A stretch of DNA of 64,000 nt from positions 6,140,001 to 6,204,000 of the forward strand of contig NC_079889.1 in the NCBI RefSeq assembly GCF_029227915.1. Direction: 5' to 3'. The stretch is from Hydractinia symbiolongicarpus (lineage: Eukaryota > Cnidaria > Hydrozoa > Anthoathecata > Hydractiniidae). A model generated the notes under the pieces. The model saw nothing but the letters and a program-made list of their open reading frames with translations. It did no database searches and was not told where the DNA came from. This document shows positions 1-13,800 of this stretch, in pieces. The position numbers and the translations under genes are program-made. Within the stretch, counting starts at the first letter, position 1. Each line of letters begins with the position of its first letter.

Positions 1-1135
1 GAACGTAAGTAAATTCATAAATGAACTATTTTATGGTTATAGTGGCGTGACTTGTACACGAATATGAAATAGACTTATCATAATCCAAAGGTAAACGCTA
101 TAATAAACGCGATATTTTTCTCCCATTAACAAAAATATTTTAAATTTGTTCTTTAAAGAATACATTCTGGTCTGTAAAATAAATATGATTTTGAGATAGA
201 TCCGAGAAACATTCTTTTTCTTTTCATGACAACTTCATCTGTAACAAATTACTTAATTTTACCCCTAATAGCACAATTTTTGCACCAATTTCCTGCACTA
301 TTTATACTTATTTCAAACTAGGTACATTATGAATTTTGAACTTTTTTGGTTGCAGATGACATGACATTATCCACTACTTTTTCAATTATCTCAGCTAAAA
401 AAAGTTATATTGAAAAGAAAACCCCGCTAACCAGATAGTTTGCGCAAAGAGAAATGACTCAAAATCGAGTCATAGCTATTGTATTAGGCAGGCTTATGAC
501 TTAAGTAGCTCATATATAATGCACTTTTGCATGTACGTGGCGCTACTTGGATGTGGCCCGTGGTAGTTCGTATGTACTTTTTTGGCTCGTGGTAGTTCGT
601 ATGTATTTTTGTGGCCCGTGATTGCTCGTATGTATTTTTATGGCCCGTAGTCGCTCGCATGTACTTTGGTGGCTTGTGGTGGCTCGTATGTATTTTTGTG
701 GCCTGTGGTCGCTCGTATGTACTTTTGTGGCCCGTGGTGGCTCGTGTGTACTTTTGTGGCTCGTGGTGGCTCTTATGTACTTTTGTGGCTTGTGGTCGCT
801 CAAATGAGACTAGTCTGACGTTTTATAACTGTTTTTTATAAGAATATCGAAATTCTAACCAGGCTGGTCATTATTTTTATTGCTCCATTGTTCTAAACAA
901 TACACCTATTGTTTTAACCTGAAATCTCAGTCTGATACTCTTATAGAGCATATTTTTTTAAGCGTAACGAGATTTCATATGTTGATTTGTTTAAATAAAA
1001 GAAAGAGAGAACAATCGTTTTAGTTTCAGTCATGTTACAAACCAAATAAACACATCGAACGAGTTTAAAAAACAAACAAACTCATTGTGTATCATTTTGA
1101 AAATATAAGTTCTACGAAGAATGTTTATTTTCTAC
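1..1135. other. Intron of the mosaic ECM gene (partial)
   Basis: Apart from the minisatellite at 555-806 it is AT-rich, with no exon or element I can support. Confidence 0.6.
555..806 (+). repeat. 29-bp minisatellite, about 8.6 copies
   Basis: Copies start at 555, 584, 613, 642, 671, 700, 729, 758 and 787, exactly 29 bp apart. The shared core is GGCCCGTGGTNGCTCGTATG followed by TACTTTTGT. Units differ by a few substitutions but not in length. Located in the intron after the last visible Ig exon. Confidence 0.95.
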
Positions 1136-3433
1136 CTTGTGCAAATTTTGGGATCACAACAACTTGAACCATCTTTTCGTCGCGTCCAAACTGATTATCG
1201 ATCGAGCATTTGTACATACCTGCATCGCTCGTACTCACTTGATACAATGTCAAGGAAGAACCAATGATATCAACATTTAAGTCGTAAATGTAGTCGATAT
1301 TTCGAAGAGCAGGAAGGTTACCTAAAAATAAAACCGCGAGAACATACTACGTGAAAACGCCTCCCCAAAAACTTACAAGAAAATCCTTTAACACACAACC
1401 CTTCAGTTGAACGAGTAATTAGCGACGTCACCGACGTATCCAGAGAGGTTTTGCTACTGGTTTACCGGTATGGGATCCCAAATTCTTATCCCAAAAAAAT
1501 AAAAAATGCAAAGAAAAAAAAACCTAGTAAATTAAGTAAGTATAAGCTCTAAGTAGTATGTTTTTCTCAGCAAATTCGCGATCCTTCAAAACAATTAAAC
1601 TGTTTGGATTTGACGCACATGCGATCACATTCGTAACAGTTGAGACTATCACCATCTTTACTTACTCGGACATTTCAAAATAAATCGAGTGAGCGATAGC
1701 TTCAGCCTATGTTATAGGCCCAACGCTACGTCTGTGAACATACGCTGGTGAACAGTTTTCCGTCGAAATCAATACAGCCCTGGGGACAAGGTTGGTAATC
1801 ACAATTTTATTGGTCGATATTTGTATGCTTTCAGTGTTCAAACAATATAAAATTATGTAATAAAATGCAAGTAATAATTGTACAAAATTTTGCTGTTTTG
1901 AGTGGCGCAAAGCCATTTTCCGGCTATCTAGGGACCTCAAAACCCAAAATTTTCACTTCGACACCAACCATGGTGGTGCCTCTCGGAGATACTAACCTAA
2001 ACAAAAGTTCAGTATAAGAAAACGGTAGTCCCAAAACACTCTGGATACGTCACTGGACGTTGTTTATGCACCTAACATAACCTACCTTCCTTTCGCGCGT
2101 ATTTAATCTTAGCGTTTAGCGTAATTAGAACTAGCGCGTACTTAATTTTCGAGTACTTACGTAGCAAATATTTTGCGCACTGGTCCAAAATAAAAATAAT
2201 GCATACTTTAACTATTTTCATACCAGATCAGGATTATTTAAAAAGAGTAGCTGTACATCAGTGGTTAAAATGTAAAATGGAAGATATAAAGTTGCCGTTT
2301 AATAAATGAAACTTTTAAGGGGGACTAAAAAAAATGGTTCTGCTAAGAGAATCATTTTATTAACAAAAAAATTAATTTCGTCAAAAAAAGCAGTTCTGGG
2401 AAAAAATTTGGAGCCCTCAAAAATATAGGTGCCAAAGGTTCCAGGAGTGCTAGAATAAGACAGGGCTATTTCAATTTATGAGAGCTACTTTTATATAGTC
2501 ACTTAGAACGAAAACTGTGATGTGTCACCACACACGTGATTCAAATGTAAAAAAAAAACATTTAAGCGTTGGAATTCTGGAATTTGTTTTAAAAATTAAG
2601 CAAAAGTTCCAGTTACGAGGGTGTAATTTGGCTCAAAGGACCAGAAAAATGGTTGCAATTATCCGGGATACCACATATCGACCGGCAACTTTATGTTGAC
2701 ATGAACTTTTTTTCTTACCGGTCTAATAGAAGTAAAAATGAACAAGGTAATCTATATACTCTCCGAGTTTAAAATTTATTAGTATTGTTGGACTTCGTCC
2801 CAAACGTCGCACACGGTTTATTTTGATCTTATACGATCACGAGAATTAAATTCATTATCTTTAGCACTTTTATAAAACCGGTCTAAGCATGTAATATACC
2901 GAGTTTTAGGTTATTATTTCAAATTCTAGTCAGTTACAGGGCTTTTAACCTAAACGAAACGTGTATTTTTTTGAATTCATCGACACCGAAAGGATTATGT
3001 CAACTTTATAATTTACTTTGAGACACACTTCAAAATCTATACCTGACTAACCTTAGAAGCATCCTAAAATCAGCAGTGACTCTCACTTTGAACCAATAAA
3101 AGCTAGGTAGCATACAATAGCTGAGTGTTATGTGTCCATGTAACGGGATGCAAACATCTAATTTTATTTCCGTTCATTGCGCTATTTTTGTATTTTTTTC
3201 AACAAGTTAAACCAAGATTTTCTTTAACTGGAAATTATTGGGAGTGTATTTCAACACAAACAGGCTCACAGAACTGAGTGTATTCATTTAAAACAATAGA
3301 AACATACCATTCACTTTGGACCATGTGACTTTAGGGACTGGCAAACCTTCAAAGAAACATTCGATTTCAATGTTGCTCTTTTCGTATCCAGCCGTACTCT
3401 GATTTGGGTTCGTTCGTGTTATTGTGGTCGCCT
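1136..3433 (-). CDS. Ig (I-set-like) domain split over two exons; gene continues off the left edge
   Basis: Exons 3433-3308 and 1321-1136 (residues about 2451-2554). The first contains the B-strand cysteine and C-strand tryptophan ([17 protein letters not shown]). The second contains the E-F region and second cysteine ([20 protein letters not shown]) and the G strand (KMVQVVVIP). D-A-G-x-Y-x-C is the Ig hallmark. The last donor at 1135 is in phase 1, so at least one further exon lies left of the window. Confidence 0.85.
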
Positions 3434-6400
3434 CTACACAAAAAGTATATATTAAAAGTACAACGATTCAACATTCAAAATACCTAAATGAAGAAAAAAT
3501 AAACGTGCATATACAGATAGCAAGGCAGTGTGTATCCCGCGAATTTAGTTCATTATCCAGTGACCTCTCCATATATTTTTTAAGATTTGCTAACTTAATA
3601 CTTGCTCGGTCAATTGCGAGCTCAAGATAAAGAAAATATATCTTAACTTTAATCGTCTTGGCTCATTTATCCATTCTTTGCTAATATTTATAAAAAGATA
3701 ATATTAAGACTTGATGCTTTTACTCAAACGCCATGTTTTGAAATAGCTATTGCACATCTAACCACGTTACTAAAAAAGCTGCGAAACTTACGGTAACACT
3801 CGCTAACGTCGCTTGCTCCTTCTGCTTTGGTGGTAGCTTTCTCCGGACAGGACGTGCACACCGTACTACCGTTCAGGTACGTAAAACTCCCTCTTGGACA
3901 TGGCTTGCAATGTTGCTTCGTTTCGTTTAAACCAGATGCAGAAAAGTAGCCTGGTGTACATCTTTCTACAAAGTTGAGTGTATTTTTTTTTTAATTTTCA
4001 CATTTCAAGGTTTTTCTTCACAGACTAATGCCAATTTACATAATTTTTATCTCTATAAGAAAAAAATGCATTACCCAAACATTGCGCTATGTTTCTAGCA
4101 CCTTCTATTTTCGTTGAATAACCGAGTGGACACATTTCACAGGAAATGCTACCTTGCTCGTCTTGGTACGTGCCTACTCTGCATAGCTCGCAATTGGATG
4201 ATGTGCGGTTGAATGACGTTCCACTTGGGCATGATGCTAAGAACATAAAAAAAAAGTTAAAATTAAAAACACAGACTGATAGTCTTTACACAATTAAAGT
4301 TTCACGACGTAAAACATACCACAGTAATAAGATTTTCCGCTAAACCAATCATCATACACGAACTTTTGACTCCCTTCTTTGCACGCGCTGTTCACGTCTG
4401 TCTTTAGGTAGCCTGAGTAAAGAAAACAGATCGACCTATTTACAATCTGGCGAAATCGGAACGTCAATTTTTGAATTGTCATGAACCAAAAATAAAATAA
4501 GAATATATATATACATTTTTTTTTTTTTTTTGGGGGGGGGGGGCAAAATGGAACCTTGTAAAGCACACCATAGACAGGAAAGGAAACAAATTTTGTTTGC
4601 TGGATATGTTATTTTATCTTGCATATTAAGCTATTTAAAAAAATTAATGATTAAGAAATACCCTAGATATTGTTACACTATCGCCATATTTTATGTGAAA
4701 AAAGAAACTCACGGTTTTATTCAAACTCAAAATAAGAAACATGGAGTATGTGGTTAAAAAACATTTTTTTTATTTTAAATTGAAAAGTGATTTTACCTGT
4801 AATACAAGACACTAGTCGGTGGTCCTTGAATAAATCCACGGATGAGCCCGTCCTTCATTTACCGCATTGCGTGTCTCGCTAGACTGACATATACGGGTAT
4901 TATAAAATAGATGTTAAATAATCATCTTTTTAGTGTTAGTGTTAAATACCACCGCACGGTAGAGATTTTCGCGATAAGGATAAAACGTTAATTTTGCGGA
5001 ACATAATTTTTTCGATTAAATACGATTAGAAGTCTCTTGTCGCGGAAATAATTTTTAAGTTAAAGTAATTTCTGGAACACTTTCATAGCTAGACTGAGAG
5101 AAGGGGGCAAGTTTTTTATCGGGGAAAAAATGTCACCCCTAAATTATTATGTAACTTTTACCCGACAAAATTTTTCATCAGTTGTATGCAAAATTGTATT
5201 TTTATGAATTTTCTTTTTGTTATTTTTCTAAACTCTTTCTAAACTTTTTCTTGATCGTGGATGAGGGGTTTTATCAAGCAAAAACAAAAATAACAAAAAT
5301 AGCCCCTTTTCGTCACGCACGTTCGTTAGGAAAATTTATGTGTCATGGAATATGTTAGCCGGCGAAAATCATTCGTTGGAGAAAATTTTGCAGGTTTGAC
5401 AAAATAAATGTCATTTTCCTAACGAATTTTCCCTTGATATAAGGTATGGGATACGCAACTGTACATGTCATATTATTATAGACCTGCGATAACGTAATTC
5501 AGGTTTTGGTAAAAAGTGCAGTATTATTTTTTTATCTCGCTGAACATATTCTCGTCAATTGCCATTTTCGCTTGATTTTCGTGAATACGCTTAATTCGCT
5601 TCTCACTAAGCGTCTAGCTGGCAGTACTTGCTGAATATGATTGTTTGCATTAGCAAAAACAATAGCTGCCCAGTTGGATGCGCTATTTTATTATTATTAT
5701 TATTATTATTATTTTTGTCTGTGTGTGGGTTGCATCTCCTGTAAGTTTTGAAAACAATGTTAAAAGGTTTTTCAATAGACCTATTTCCATATCCATTTTC
5801 GTTCCGCGGAATATATATACCAAAATACTGAATAACATAAAAACGAGATTAGTTATGAGCAAATTTTTAGTTTGTAGCGAAGTAGTGCAGATATGGTTTG
5901 TTTACTTGCACTATTTGGAAAATTAATTTGTGATACAAATTGTTACTAACATTTATTTGGTGATAATATGGGATAATAGAATGTATCATTGGGCCTTTGT
6001 TTATTATTCTTGGTATTAATTAAATGAGCTAGCTAGCTTTGAATATAATGAAATGAGTAGTTAGCTAGTTGGCTGGCTGACTGGCTGACTTGTTCCAAAC
6101 AAACGTGAAATTTCAAGTTGTTTATCAAAATTGGTGATGTTGCTGGTATATATCCTGTGTCTCTATTATTGAGCTTATTTTTTAAACAAAATCTGTGAAA
6201 ATAACATTAGCCAGGTTTACTGACTGTGGATTTAAAATAGTAGTTGACTTGACCTTGTGAGTGCCTTAGCTCGTTTTTTTTCCAAGTGAGGGTAGTTTTG
6301 GAAGTATTTAGAACTCACACTTTACACCTTTGTGATTTCAGAATTGGGATACTAATTTGACTTTGTGGGAAAGGTTGGACTTTAAACTTTCCTTGGAATG

Positions 6401-7819
6401 TTCTTGCTTATTTGTCACAATTTAAGCCTCTATCGTAGATTTTATTTGGTAAAATTATTAAGAAATACAAAAAATAAGGTTCTTAAATTTTTTATTCAGA
6501 GAGTTACCATCTTGGTATTTTTTCAGGCAAATTAAAATTGTCCAGTGATTTTGCTCAAATTTTTCCTTGAGAGGATCACTTTACAAACCAATTTAAAAAA
6601 AAAAAAAAGTAAATTACTTTTTCTATATATGGAGATTTATAATAAGCTCTATGCCCTACCAATTCATATTACTTACAAATTGTAAGTAACAAGGTTAACC
6701 ATCACAATACTTAATACAAATGTATGATTATTGACAGTCAGTAAGAGAGAGTAGTGACAGAAGGAGTGCAACAGGCACATAATCACAACAGCTGGTAGTT
6801 TAAAAATAATTTTATCATTTTACGCAACAAATGTTGAAAAATGATTTGTTGATTACTCATACAGCTAAGCTATACGTACAACCCTGGAAAAAAACTTGTG
6901 AAAATGCTACCAGAAAATCCATTTCGTATTCTTTATGCCGAAATCTCTTTATTGTCCCCTCCCCTTTCCCCCAAAGTCAATGTTACTTTTCTCTTGTACT
7001 CCAGGTTTTTCAGTACTTCTGTTAGCATCAGTCAAGCATATTCAATATTCAACATTGATTTTTTGGGAATGGGGAGCTCAAAATGAAATTCACAATATGT
7101 TTTTCCAGGATTGTAGCTTATCGCTGGCTAGTTTGGCTAGCTACCAGCAAGCTAATTTAATTTTATAATAATTAACTGACCAGAGTAATATGAAGTGCCA
7201 CTGATCGTTAGTAAACTGTATATTGAGTTTTAGTTCTAAATTTACATAGGAACAACAAAATAAAAATGTATTTACATCATTCTAAAAACGTGGCTAGGTT
7301 TTAGGTTTAGCTAGATAGCTAACATATACCAAAAGATACGCCCTTAAAATTTGCAATATTTTAACTTTTTTGTCACACTACCGCTACCAAAACCCTTTTA
7401 TAACTGTGTTAACTACGATTATGTGAAAATGCTAGTTAAAAGCTGTAAAGATGAACATTTTGTTGATATACTCTTCAAACTTGCATGTAAACAACTAGCA
7501 TCCCGAAATTTGCTCATAACTAATTTCGTTTTTATGTTATTCTGCATTTTCGCAGGCATATTTAGCGGAACCAAATGGATATGGAAATAGGTCTATTCAC
7601 ATAACTGGATTTTTATTTTGACAATAATTTTATTTTACTTTCCTTATGATGTCGTCACTACTTATTTTCTTGCGTATGCCATCGCGCAAGAAAATTCCAA
7701 ACGTTCAACAAACTTAATTTTCTTATAAAGAAAAACTTAGTCAAAGACGTTTTAAACTGCGCAACGAATTTTTTTTGACTCAATATTATCATAAACTAGT
7801 GTCTCTAAATCTCCTATAA

Positions 7820-7859
<40 letters not shown>

Positions 7860-10800
7860 ATCCTGCTGCTTATAATGTTATATATATAACATTATACGCA
7901 GGACGTAGAAAGCATTTCTTTATAGAAACTATTCACATATGGAACGTGGAAATTCGAACTAAAATCGAATATCGTGTAAACATCACAGGTTTTAATTGTA
8001 TCTGCAACATAGAATTCTTGAAAACAAAAAAGTAAGTTTCACTTATTTTTCGCGTTTTGTTTACTTTTTTCCGTGTTTATTTACATTTAATGCTACCATA
8101 TTTAAACTTTAAACACGGTTGCTATGGTAGCGGGCAATACCGTGGAATATTGCCCGCTATGACGGAAGTTCTAACCAATCACATTGCGTTATTTTCAGAA
8201 ACAATAATGCCGCCCTTTTACCCGGGTAATACTAACCCTATAATAAGGGCAATACCGGAGAATATTGACCGATGTCGAAGTATTGCCGAGCTTGTGAGGG
8301 CAATACGTGACAGAGGTAAATATTCGGACGTCAAAGGAAAGTATATTAACATTAATGAGGCTACTACAGTGCACCTAAAACTTTGAGGACAAATAACTTG
8401 GAAACGAGGTGGTGACGTCAATGGTTTTTCACCGCGTGGGTAACTTGGGACCACCTAGGACCAATTTGGGTAATTTTCCCAACCCTGTGTCCCCAAATCC
8501 GTTTCAAGAAAATGTATAGGATCATGTAATTTTGACAAACTGTTACAGAGACGTCATTAACCCGTCCATTCTGAAACAGGTTCGGGAACTCGGGTTTGGA
8601 AAACTTACCCAATTTTGTCCCAGGTTGTCCCTAGTATTTTATATTATTATTTTTTTTAATCAAATTTGTTGCTAGGAGATTATGCAAGTCTTTTAAAAGA
8701 TCGTCAATGTTGCTTCCGATAGCAATACTACACGTATTTAAAAAGCTTGTTTCTAAAGAAAATTTCAAATGTTCCGTCTATTAATCATGAGAGGGGAGAG
8801 TAAAAAGTTTTATAAAAGATATATTTTCATCGTGAAAACCAATGTAAGATAATTTTTGCGATTTTAAATATTTTTTTTATTTCCTGTAAATCGCAGAGGA
8901 AAGAGAAAAGGGAACTAATATCTAATATATCTTGTTTTTATTTATTTTCTTTTTTACAGGGTAAATAATAAAGTCCAGGTCTGTTACCACGAGAAAATTC
9001 ATTAAAAGTAACTCTAACTGGATTGAAAGTTTTCCACCCATTGTTTATTTGATTTAAATATTATCAGTCTTTTCGTTTTCTTTTTTGTTGCTTTGTTTTC
9101 GTTTTTTATTTCTTCATTTTATTTCTCATTACTTAGCCATACAATTCCGAAATTTGACCGCGATTTTTTCGTGCAATGGCGATATAGATTGGATACTCAT
9201 TATCGTTATAACTTAAAAACTAGTTAATACTAAGCTGGGTTTTGACGAGTAAAACTGTCTCTGGCCGGTGACGTAATAAATGGGATACAAATAACAAACA
9301 TATTTTTTTTAAATTCTACACAACCTACCTACGCACTCAGGTGTTACCATCCCAATGTTGGTCTGCTCAATGTAGTAGTCACCATTTTTGCAATAGGCTA
9401 CTGCGCCCTGAAGACCATAACTACCGAAAAGTGTTCTTTGATGAAGACAGGATACAGCGTATCTTCTGCGTGGAAAATATGCAGCCACCTTTGTGGTTAA
9501 CGTACTATTTAGCTCCGGGCAGATCAAACCTTTAAGAGATTAAAACATATTTAGCAGTACATGCACAAGTGAGACCGCTGCACTGAACAATTACCTACTT
9601 TTAAATGAAACCGTGAATGAACAAATTTGGTCATTGCCAGCTTTGTCTGTTGCGATGTACTGTATGCGAGCTGATTCTCCGTTCACCCATATACTTCCAG
9701 GTGTGCGATACGGTCTGCTAATCTCACGGATGCCGACATTATCGGAAAACGTAGGTTCTTGCCAATGGATCACTTCGCGATCATTGGAAGACGTTTTTGT
9801 TATATCAGATGGACAATTGGTGACCAGCGGAGGAGTTTTGTCTGAAAAAAATAACAAAACAATAAAACCTATCATCTTGTTTAGTTTGTTGCAATATGTA
9901 AGGATGTTATCAATAAAACCTTTCACTTCGACGAAGAAAGAGCACGCCAATACTTCACCAGTTTCGTGAACAGCTGTATATGAAATCAAGTTCTTTCCAA
10001 ATTTAAACTTGTAATTTGAACCAACATTTTGGGGATACACTTGGAGCGCGGAAACGTTTATATTGGTTTGTGGTTCTTGCCACAATGGACCCAGTGTCAG
10101 CCAATTACTAGTCATAGATAAGGTGGCTTCGATGTCGTTTGGACAGTTAAGATAAGGAGGGTTAATCACTAAAATAAGCAAAAACAAAAAAGTATCCACT
10201 GATTAATAAGAAAATTATATTATTAATTACTTCGAGCCAACAACACACCTTTTATGCATTCTACAGTGGAACCACCACTGGACCACTGCTTGTCAGCCTG
10301 ACAGTATTTTGTTGCAGGTCCGCGAAGCCTATAACCATGCTTACAGTAGGCCACACAACGTTGGCCATATTCACTGTACCCTTTAGCAGAGTCATGGCAA
10401 CGCGATGGTACGAGACCTCCATTTGCCGGTCGAGGTAAGATATGACACTTAACAGCTGAAAAAGAAGTTTAACATATACATAAAAATATGATTGGACATT
10501 ATGTGGAAAAGATAATCACAAAATGATTCCTCACGGTGGCAGCTTGCTGAAGCATGATTCCATGTTCCATCAATTCTACAAGATAGCGTAGTGGTCTTGG
10601 TCTGTTTGCTTATTTCATAACCCTTTGCACACTCATATTTACAAACTGAACCAACGGGTATGTTTTGATATTTCTTCGTGCATGTTGATGGTGACACGTA
10701 CCCCCATCGAGGAGTCTCAAGCACGCTGCAGTAAAGTTCTGAACAAACGCATTCGTCATAAGAAGTAAAACTAACAGCATGAATCATGTGTGGGCAACAA

Positions 10801-13800
10801 AATAAGAGTGAGGATTTTACCTTCACAAGATTTTCCATCTTCCATTAGTCGGAATCCTGGCTTGCATTTACAAAAGTGTCCTCCGTCGTAATCATAACAC
10901 GTGTGATCGCAACCACCATTTTTAACCAGGCACTCGTTCACGTCTGAAAGAAAGGAAATCATGAAATCGTATCACCAGGGCGTTTAGTGAAGAGTTGTAC
11001 CTTCCTGTTAATCGCGCTGTTCTTAAAAAAGATGCAACAAAAACAACAAAACGAACATACTCTGACATCCATAAGGATCGTTTGGTTTTCTTTCATAACC
11101 CTTTCTACAGTTGCACATGTAGCCGCCGAGCGTGTTGTTACACATCTGTTCACAGCCACCATTTCTAGTTCCACACTCATTGATATCTAAAAATGTATAC
11201 ACGTTTTTGTACAGAAACAATTTAGAAATTCTACCTCACTTAAATGTGATAGTTTACAAATTGGAACGAATATTTTATTTCTAAACTAACAAGAAGCCCT
11301 GGGGGCTCTAAGAATTTCCAAACATTCGAAGAGGTTTGGTGCATGAAGCTCTGAAGATAAAGCACACAAGTGACATTATATCTTACAACAAACGCAAACA
11401 AAACGTGCTAACAAAAAATACAGCCATTCATGGTTGAAAGTCTTGCGATTGAAACGTTTATGGTCTTAAACGGCATTTAGTTGACAAAAAATCAAAATTT
11501 TGATGTGACCATTATGTTCAGCATACTTTTTTTGTTAACTGTGCCAAATTTTGTCGAAAATAAAGTAGTATTAATTTTTGGACCAATTTTGGCCTAAAAT
11601 GACATTTAAGGTGGGAAAAAAATTAAAGTTTTAATGTCACCATCATGTTCAGCATACTTTTTTGTTAACTGTGCCAAATTTTGTCGAAAACAAATACCAA
11701 TTTGGCCTGAAACGTCATTTAGATGACTTCCCAGTACTTAGGGAGTTTGGGTACGAAGTTTAAATCTGTGACGTTGCAATTGACTATTTGGGACAGGGTT
11801 AGTTAGATCCTCCTCTCAGAGAAACGTGAAATCCCAGGGTCGATTTTTTCTCAAAAAATGCTCCGAAAGAAAAAACGACGGTTTTAAAGAATTTCCTACG
11901 CCTTCGGGCGCGGAAATTCAAAAATTTATTAAGATCTCTTATCTAAGGAGTTGATGTTAGAAAAAAAGTGGAGCAAAAAACAATGCAAAATTGAGGTCCA
12001 AAAGCAGCCCTTAAAAATACAACCGTAGTATCACGAAAGTTACCCTGCATTCAAATTGACCGTGATCGAAAATTTCGAAGTTGCGTCACCTTTGATTCCC
12101 TCAACAACATAATTGCTTTGAAACTTGAGGAGGGAACGTGGCTCTTTCTCCTGCATCCCCGGCCATGCAAGAAATATTTTAGCACAAAAACAACAACCTA
12201 CCAACACATTCTTTCAAACTGTCATCTTTCAAAATGTAGCCTTTCGAACATGCGCAATAGAAACCACCAGGATAGTTGACACAATATGCTTGTTTGTCTG
12301 ATCGGCACCCCCCATTGTTTGATAAACATTCATTGATGTCTAAATAAAAAAGTGACAGTAAAACGAGGTGCAAACAAGACGGTGTTGAACGTCAGCAACA
12401 AACAGGTATCGTGGTTAATAACAGGCAGGTAGAATAACACAAAACCTATGCAAGTCTTTCCATCGTAAGCTAAGTTGTATCCTGGTAGACAACTGCAAGA
12501 GGTTTCTCTTCCACACTTTTTGTTGCAGATCTGTTCACATCCACCGTTCTCAATTTGACACCAATCTGCCAAGCCACCTGTGTATATGAACAAAATCAAA
12601 TAAATAACTTAATAAGACTTATACAGAAATACAACTGCGAAAAGCAGATTTCTCTCAGAACAACTGATTAGTTCAGTTCAGGTGTGTAATCAAGCAAACA
12701 ACACATTAGCCTCGCTAACCGAAAACCGTTAACAACACCATACAAGGTCAGATTGGTCGAGATAAATGTATCGAAATATACGTACCTAATCTTGACGCAA
12801 CAATTACTTCACAAACCGATAATGTTCCCTTCCCAAACATCTGAATGCCAACAAACTGACCAGGAATTGGAGGATCACACTGCAATCGGACAGCCTCTCC
12901 ATCGTGTGCTTGGCGAACGCGATCATGACAAACGGGATTCCTTCGAACGACAAGGCTTGCGCCCACGTGCACTTGAATATTTTTTAACCTTTCCCCATGA
13001 TCACCACGGTTAATTATGGTGACATCTACACGAAAAAAATTTATGTCACCGAGAAATGTCTTTTAATTTTTACATGTACACAAAGTTATCCCTACCAGTT
13101 ACAATGTATTCCCGTCCTAAATCTACCCTCCACCAGGGATTCATTTCTTCTTTTGTATGTGTGCAAGATCCTTTCTCCCATTGGAAATTGAAATCTCCGT
13201 CAACAGCTCTGCTGGGAAAACCGTTGTGTTGGATACTGGATTGCGATGCAATTTTATTCAGAGCCACATCTAAAAATTCCGGAGATAATAAACAGAGAGA
13301 GCGTATAGCAAAGAATGTACATATCTATGAAAATTTAGTGTTTTTCTACATCTTTCAAAGCGAGGTACCTCCGATATGAGTGCACTTAAAATCATCCTAC
13401 ACGTCATGAATGGAATAGTAATCAGATACACATTCGATTTTTGGGATGGAAGAAATGCGATCCTAAAGTTTCTTTATATTGAAAAAAAAATAATGATTAG
13501 GTCTAAAATGTAGCAAGATTTACAATGTAACAGATGAGAGGTGCAGTGTGTATGGGAACTTAATATGTGAAGCAAATGAACCAAGAATGGTCAAACAAGT
13601 ACACCAACCTGTAGCAAATTTTGAACAAACGCTGTGCAACTCTTCATTCAACACAGCAAATCTTTGTTCTAACTGGGAGTCATAGAAATCCGCGCATTCC
13701 TGCATGGAAAGCTTATTATTTTCTAAAAAAAACAATTGTAAATGTAACATATTTTAAAAAACATTCTAAGTATTTAAGTAACCCAAGCGGACTTACTTGG

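Larger units (their letters stand above)
4413..9328. other. Long (4.9-kb) intron of the mosaic ECM gene
   Basis: Contains a T16/G12 homopolymer tract at 4516-4543, a TTA microsatellite near 5684-5714, a TGTC microsatellite at 7821-7859, a perfect hairpin at 7862-7904 and a repeat of the Helitron-like family at about 8327-8640. The short ORFs show no domain and no splice logic. Confidence 0.6.

Noticed and set aside
555-806. Possible CRISPR-like array
   Set aside because: Units are contiguous 29-bp tandem copies without spacers, in an animal intron.
543-841. Overlapping small ORFs on both strands near the left end
   Set aside because: They are translations of the 29-bp minisatellite; no splice or domain support.
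8057-8386. 109-codon plus-strand ORF
   Set aside because: Overlaps palindromic and Helitron-like repeat sequence and shows no domain.
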